Program-made: the position numbers and the translations under genes
Part shown: one piece after another, positions 13,985-15,227 of the stretch
How positions within the stretch are numbered: the stretch's first letter is position 1
How the letters are laid out: each line of letters begins with the position of its first letter
The notes under the pieces: generated by a model
What the model saw: only the letters and a program-made list of their open reading frames with translations
The model's database searches: none
What the model was told of the DNA's origin: nothing
Source of the DNA: Darwinimomas sp045600945
GTDB lineage: Bacteria > Bacillota > Clostridia > Lachnospirales > Lachnospiraceae
DNA: 15,227 nt
Direction: 5' to 3'
Assembly: GCA_045600945.1 (NCBI GenBank)
Contig: JAZRYX010000074.1
Location: 1-15,227 of the forward strand

Positions 13985-13986
13985 TT
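13959..13986. terminator. 28-bp perfect palindrome: terminator of the sugar operon and likely operator
   Basis: Twelve-base arms (AAATTATACCGC and its complement) flank a central ATAT, and the right arm ends in a run of five T. As RNA this is a 12-bp stem with a tetraloop and U tail, suitable to end the sugar operon 31 bases after its last stop. As DNA it covers the spacer and -10 of the downstream promoter, an ideal place for autorepression by the XRE protein. Confidence 0.7.
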
Positions 13987-14014
13987 TTATCTGATAAGAA
14001 ATTGCGTATTCACC

Positions 14015-14470
14015 ATGTTCAAAGACTATCTAAAGAAAAAGAAAATATCAACATATCGTCTGTCAAAGGAGACAGGCATTCCTTATAGTACGTTGAATGA
14101 TCTTGTTAACCATAAGATAAGTGTTGACTCTTTCCGCATGGGTCCGACAAAAAAAATATCAGATTTTCTTGGGATGTCATTGGATGATTTTTATGCGATG
14201 TGTGAAAACGACACTAGAGGAACGGTAAGATCCGGTGATGTGATAGGCACTATCAGTGTTAAGGGAAGAAGATATTATGTCGATTATGAACTGGATGGTG
14301 TAAGACATCATGATTATATATGTAAGGTACGCGGTGATAATGACAAGTTTGTCGAAACAATGGCGGAGTGGTCTATTGAAGATACTGTGAGGGAAAAGGA
14401 GTTTAGTAAATTATATGAAGGACAGGGAACAGGACGAAAAAAGAGTAGATGCAATATGTCGCGCATATGA
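14015..14470 (+). CDS. XRE-family helix-turn-helix regulator, possibly frameshifted at the 3' end
   Basis: A 151-residue protein with an N-terminal helix-turn-helix: DYLKKKKISTYRLSKETG, then IPYSTLNDLVNHK (residues 4-34) and ISDFLGMSLDDFY (48-60), as in XRE/Cro-type regulators. Residues 70-120 (GTISVKGRRYYVDYELDG...DYICKV) form a small beta-rich domain I do not recognise. ATG 14015 was chosen because the promoter starts transcription near 13991, after the earlier ATG at 13973; there is no clear Shine-Dalgarno. The C-terminal 15 residues (GTGRKKSRCNMSRI) look unlike a folded end. A one-base change in the A6 run at 14436-14441 would join the frame to EIKIDMLDKWQRV and a TAATAA stop at 14508, a much more protein-like end. 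It probably represses its own promoter; other targets are unknown. Confidence 0.65.
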   Translation: MFKDYLKKKKISTYRLSKETGIPYSTLNDLVNHKISVDSFRMGPTKKISDFLGMSLDDFYAMCENDTRGTVRSGDVIGTISVKGRRYYVDYELDGVRHHDYICKVRGDNDKFVETMAEWSIEDTVREKEFSKLYEGQGTGRKKSRCNMSRI

Positions 14471-14510
14471 GATCAAAATCGACATGCTGGATAAATGGCA
14501 GAGAGTATAA
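14415..14510 (+). pseudogene. 31-codon overlapping frame, likely true C-terminal end of the XRE gene
   Basis: From ATG 14415 a different frame runs to TAA 14508-14510 and encodes a charged helix-like peptide ending IDMLDKWQRV. It overlaps the 3' end of the XRE gene and has no ribosome site. The final codons are shared with the 53-bp repeat. I read it as the displaced end of the XRE protein rather than as a gene. Confidence 0.4.
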
Positions 14511-14536
14511 TAAACATGCGAAAATTATCGAAAAAA
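14484..14536 (+). repeat. 53-bp dispersed repeat, copy 2
   Basis: Matches 5763-5815 with a single mismatch at 14527, spanning the codons for MLDKWQRV, the double stop and about 25 bases beyond. Here it sits at the 3' end of the XRE region, directly before a strong terminator, so this is probably the parent copy. Confidence 0.8.
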
Positions 14537-14541
14537 CATTA

Positions 14542-14571
14542 CTCCCGGGACGAATATCCCGGGAGGTTTTT
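14542..14571 (+). terminator. Rho-independent terminator after the XRE gene
   Basis: A perfect 9-bp stem CTCCCGGGA (14542-14550) and TCCCGGGAG (14557-14565), with loop CGAATA, is followed by G and five T. It ends the XRE transcript. Confidence 0.9.
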
Positions 14572-14588
14572 CAGTAATAATATGTTAA

Positions 14589-14789
14589 CTTCCACTCCGA
14601 AGTGCAAGAGAATTACGAATACTGAATGAAGAGCGCCATCCTGAAAACAAAATAAAAAGGATAAAGGAAGAACTTTACAAAGCATTTCTTGAAAGCGGAA
14701 GGTATTTAGATGAAGTAATTGAATCAATCAAGAATCCGTATCCTGATGAAGATGAATGGTGGGAAAATGTCAGACACAAGAACATTTAG
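14589..14789 (+). pseudogene. Unidentified coding remnant without a start codon
   Basis: An open frame of 66 codons between a TAA at 14586 and TAG at 14787 encodes a well-behaved charged peptide. It includes SARELRILNEERHPENK, then IKEELYKAFLESGRYLDEVIESI and NPYPDEDEWWENVRHKNI, with amphipathic helices and an acidic, Trp-rich end. There is no ATG or ribosome site, and it starts just after a terminator, so it is probably the 3' end of a decayed gene. I do not recognise the family. Apart from this, the terminator and the promoter at 14834, the 14471-14897 gap contains nothing I can name. Confidence 0.4.
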
Positions 14790-14833
14790 TTGTAAAAACT
14801 CTGTAAGTTAACATTGTAGTTACCGGCTGAAAG

Positions 14834-14861
14834 TTGACATTTTCGGAGAAAATATTATAAT
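14834..14861 (+). promoter_or_regulatory. Promoter of the AbiEi-like gene
   Basis: The consensus -35 TTGACA is at 14834-14839 and the -10 TATAAT at 14856-14861, with a 16-base spacer, giving a start near 14868. Just upstream, AGTTAACATTGT (14806-14817) resembles AGTTGACATTTT (14832-14843), which contains the -35 box. The pair may be half-sites for antitoxin autorepression. Confidence 0.6.
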
Positions 14862-14897
14862 AAATTCGAAAAGTAATATTTCTAAAACGTGAGTAAT

Positions 14898-15227
14898 ATG
14901 TTATACGATAATCTATGCAAACAGTATGATAAAGGGGAACCGATTTTTCTGAGTGAAGTAAAAGGATCATCAAGAGAGTCCGTACGACAGGAAATGAAGA
15001 AACTGACTGATTCCGGCAAACTTATGCGCCTATCAAACGGCGTATATTTCCTGCCGTATGTTACTATACTCGGAACTCCCGGAAAGATATCAATAGATAA
15101 ATACCTTGATAAGAAGTACCTCCGATGCGGCAAAAAAACAAAAGGGTATGTTACCGGCCTTCAACTTGCCAATATGTACGGTTTTACAACTCAGAATCCG
15201 TCATGGATTGAAATACGTTCAAATGAA
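14898..15227 (+). CDS. AbiEi-type antitoxin/transcriptional regulator, N-terminal part (partial)
   Basis: The first 110 codons of a gene that continues beyond the window. LYDNLCKQYDKGEPIFLSE, then SSRESVRQEMKKLTDSGKLMRLSNGVYFLP, forms a winged helix in which the last strand and Gly-Val-Tyr-Phe are typical of the N-terminal domain of AbiEi/DUF6088-type antitoxins. The next part (GYVTGLQLANMYGFTTQNPSWIEI) matches the start of their second domain, usually GYxTGxxLhNxxGLTTQ. Such proteins repress their own operon and neutralise an AbiEii nucleotidyltransferase toxin encoded directly downstream, which would lie outside the window. A GTG at 14889 is an alternative start; neither start has a clear Shine-Dalgarno. 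An AbiEii-like fragment occurs separately at 971-1102. Confidence 0.75.
   Translation, partial: MLYDNLCKQYDKGEPIFLSEVKGSSRESVRQEMKKLTDSGKLMRLSNGVYFLPYVTILGTPGKISIDKYLDKKYLRCGKKTKGYVTGLQLANMYGFTTQNPSWIEIRSNE

Overview
The window looks like a chromosomal segment from a low-to-moderate G+C Firmicute of the class Clostridia. Lachnospiraceae (Butyrivibrio-like) is my best guess, from strong AGGAGG-type ribosome sites, near-consensus TTGAAA/TATAAT promoters, an ECF-transporter S subunit under a B12 riboswitch, and an AAA ATPase and AbiE family typical of that group. The taxonomy is inference.

Left part (1-3487, plus strand). The window opens on the 3' end of a D-alanine--D-alanine ligase. A YkuD-type L,D-transpeptidase without a visible signal peptide follows, and then a short in-frame remnant of an AbiEii-type toxin. 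Next is an AAA/STAND-like ATPase preceded by A+T-rich repeats spaced close to multiples of one DNA helical turn. A consensus promoter and a cobalamin riboswitch then precede a two-gene operon encoding a DUF4430 lipoprotein and an ECF S component, most likely a corrinoid uptake pair.

Middle part (3511-5690). A minus-strand pair, SIS-domain sugar-phosphate isomerase then PHP-family phosphatase, is translationally coupled by a TAATG overlap. It diverges from a class II (fuculose-phosphate-type) aldolase.

Sugar operon (5918-13986, plus strand). This encodes a ChvE/Mms-type monosaccharide ABC importer (lipoprotein binding protein, double ATPase with a TTG start, permease), a LacI-family regulator, and a 950-residue ORF. 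That ORF joins a ceramidase-like hydrolase to a FucI/AraA-like sugar isomerase. The isomerase half keeps its own Shine-Dalgarno sequence and ATG inside the long ORF, so this is either a true fusion or two genes whose separating stop codon has been lost. With the flanking aldolase, SIS isomerase and phosphatase, the locus looks like uptake and catabolism of an unusual or deoxy sugar, possibly released from a conjugate. No sugar kinase is in view and the substrate cannot be named. Palindromes with GCGAA arms near the operon are candidate operators.

Right part (13956-15227). An XRE-type regulator has a 28-bp perfect palindrome covering its promoter spacer and -10, which can also terminate the upstream operon. 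A strong terminator, a decayed coding remnant, and the 5' end of an AbiEi-type antitoxin gene follow. A 53-bp near-identical repeat links the end of the XRE gene to the intergenic region upstream of the sugar operon. AbiE pieces and XRE-derived repeats around the metabolic genes suggest past recombination in this region.
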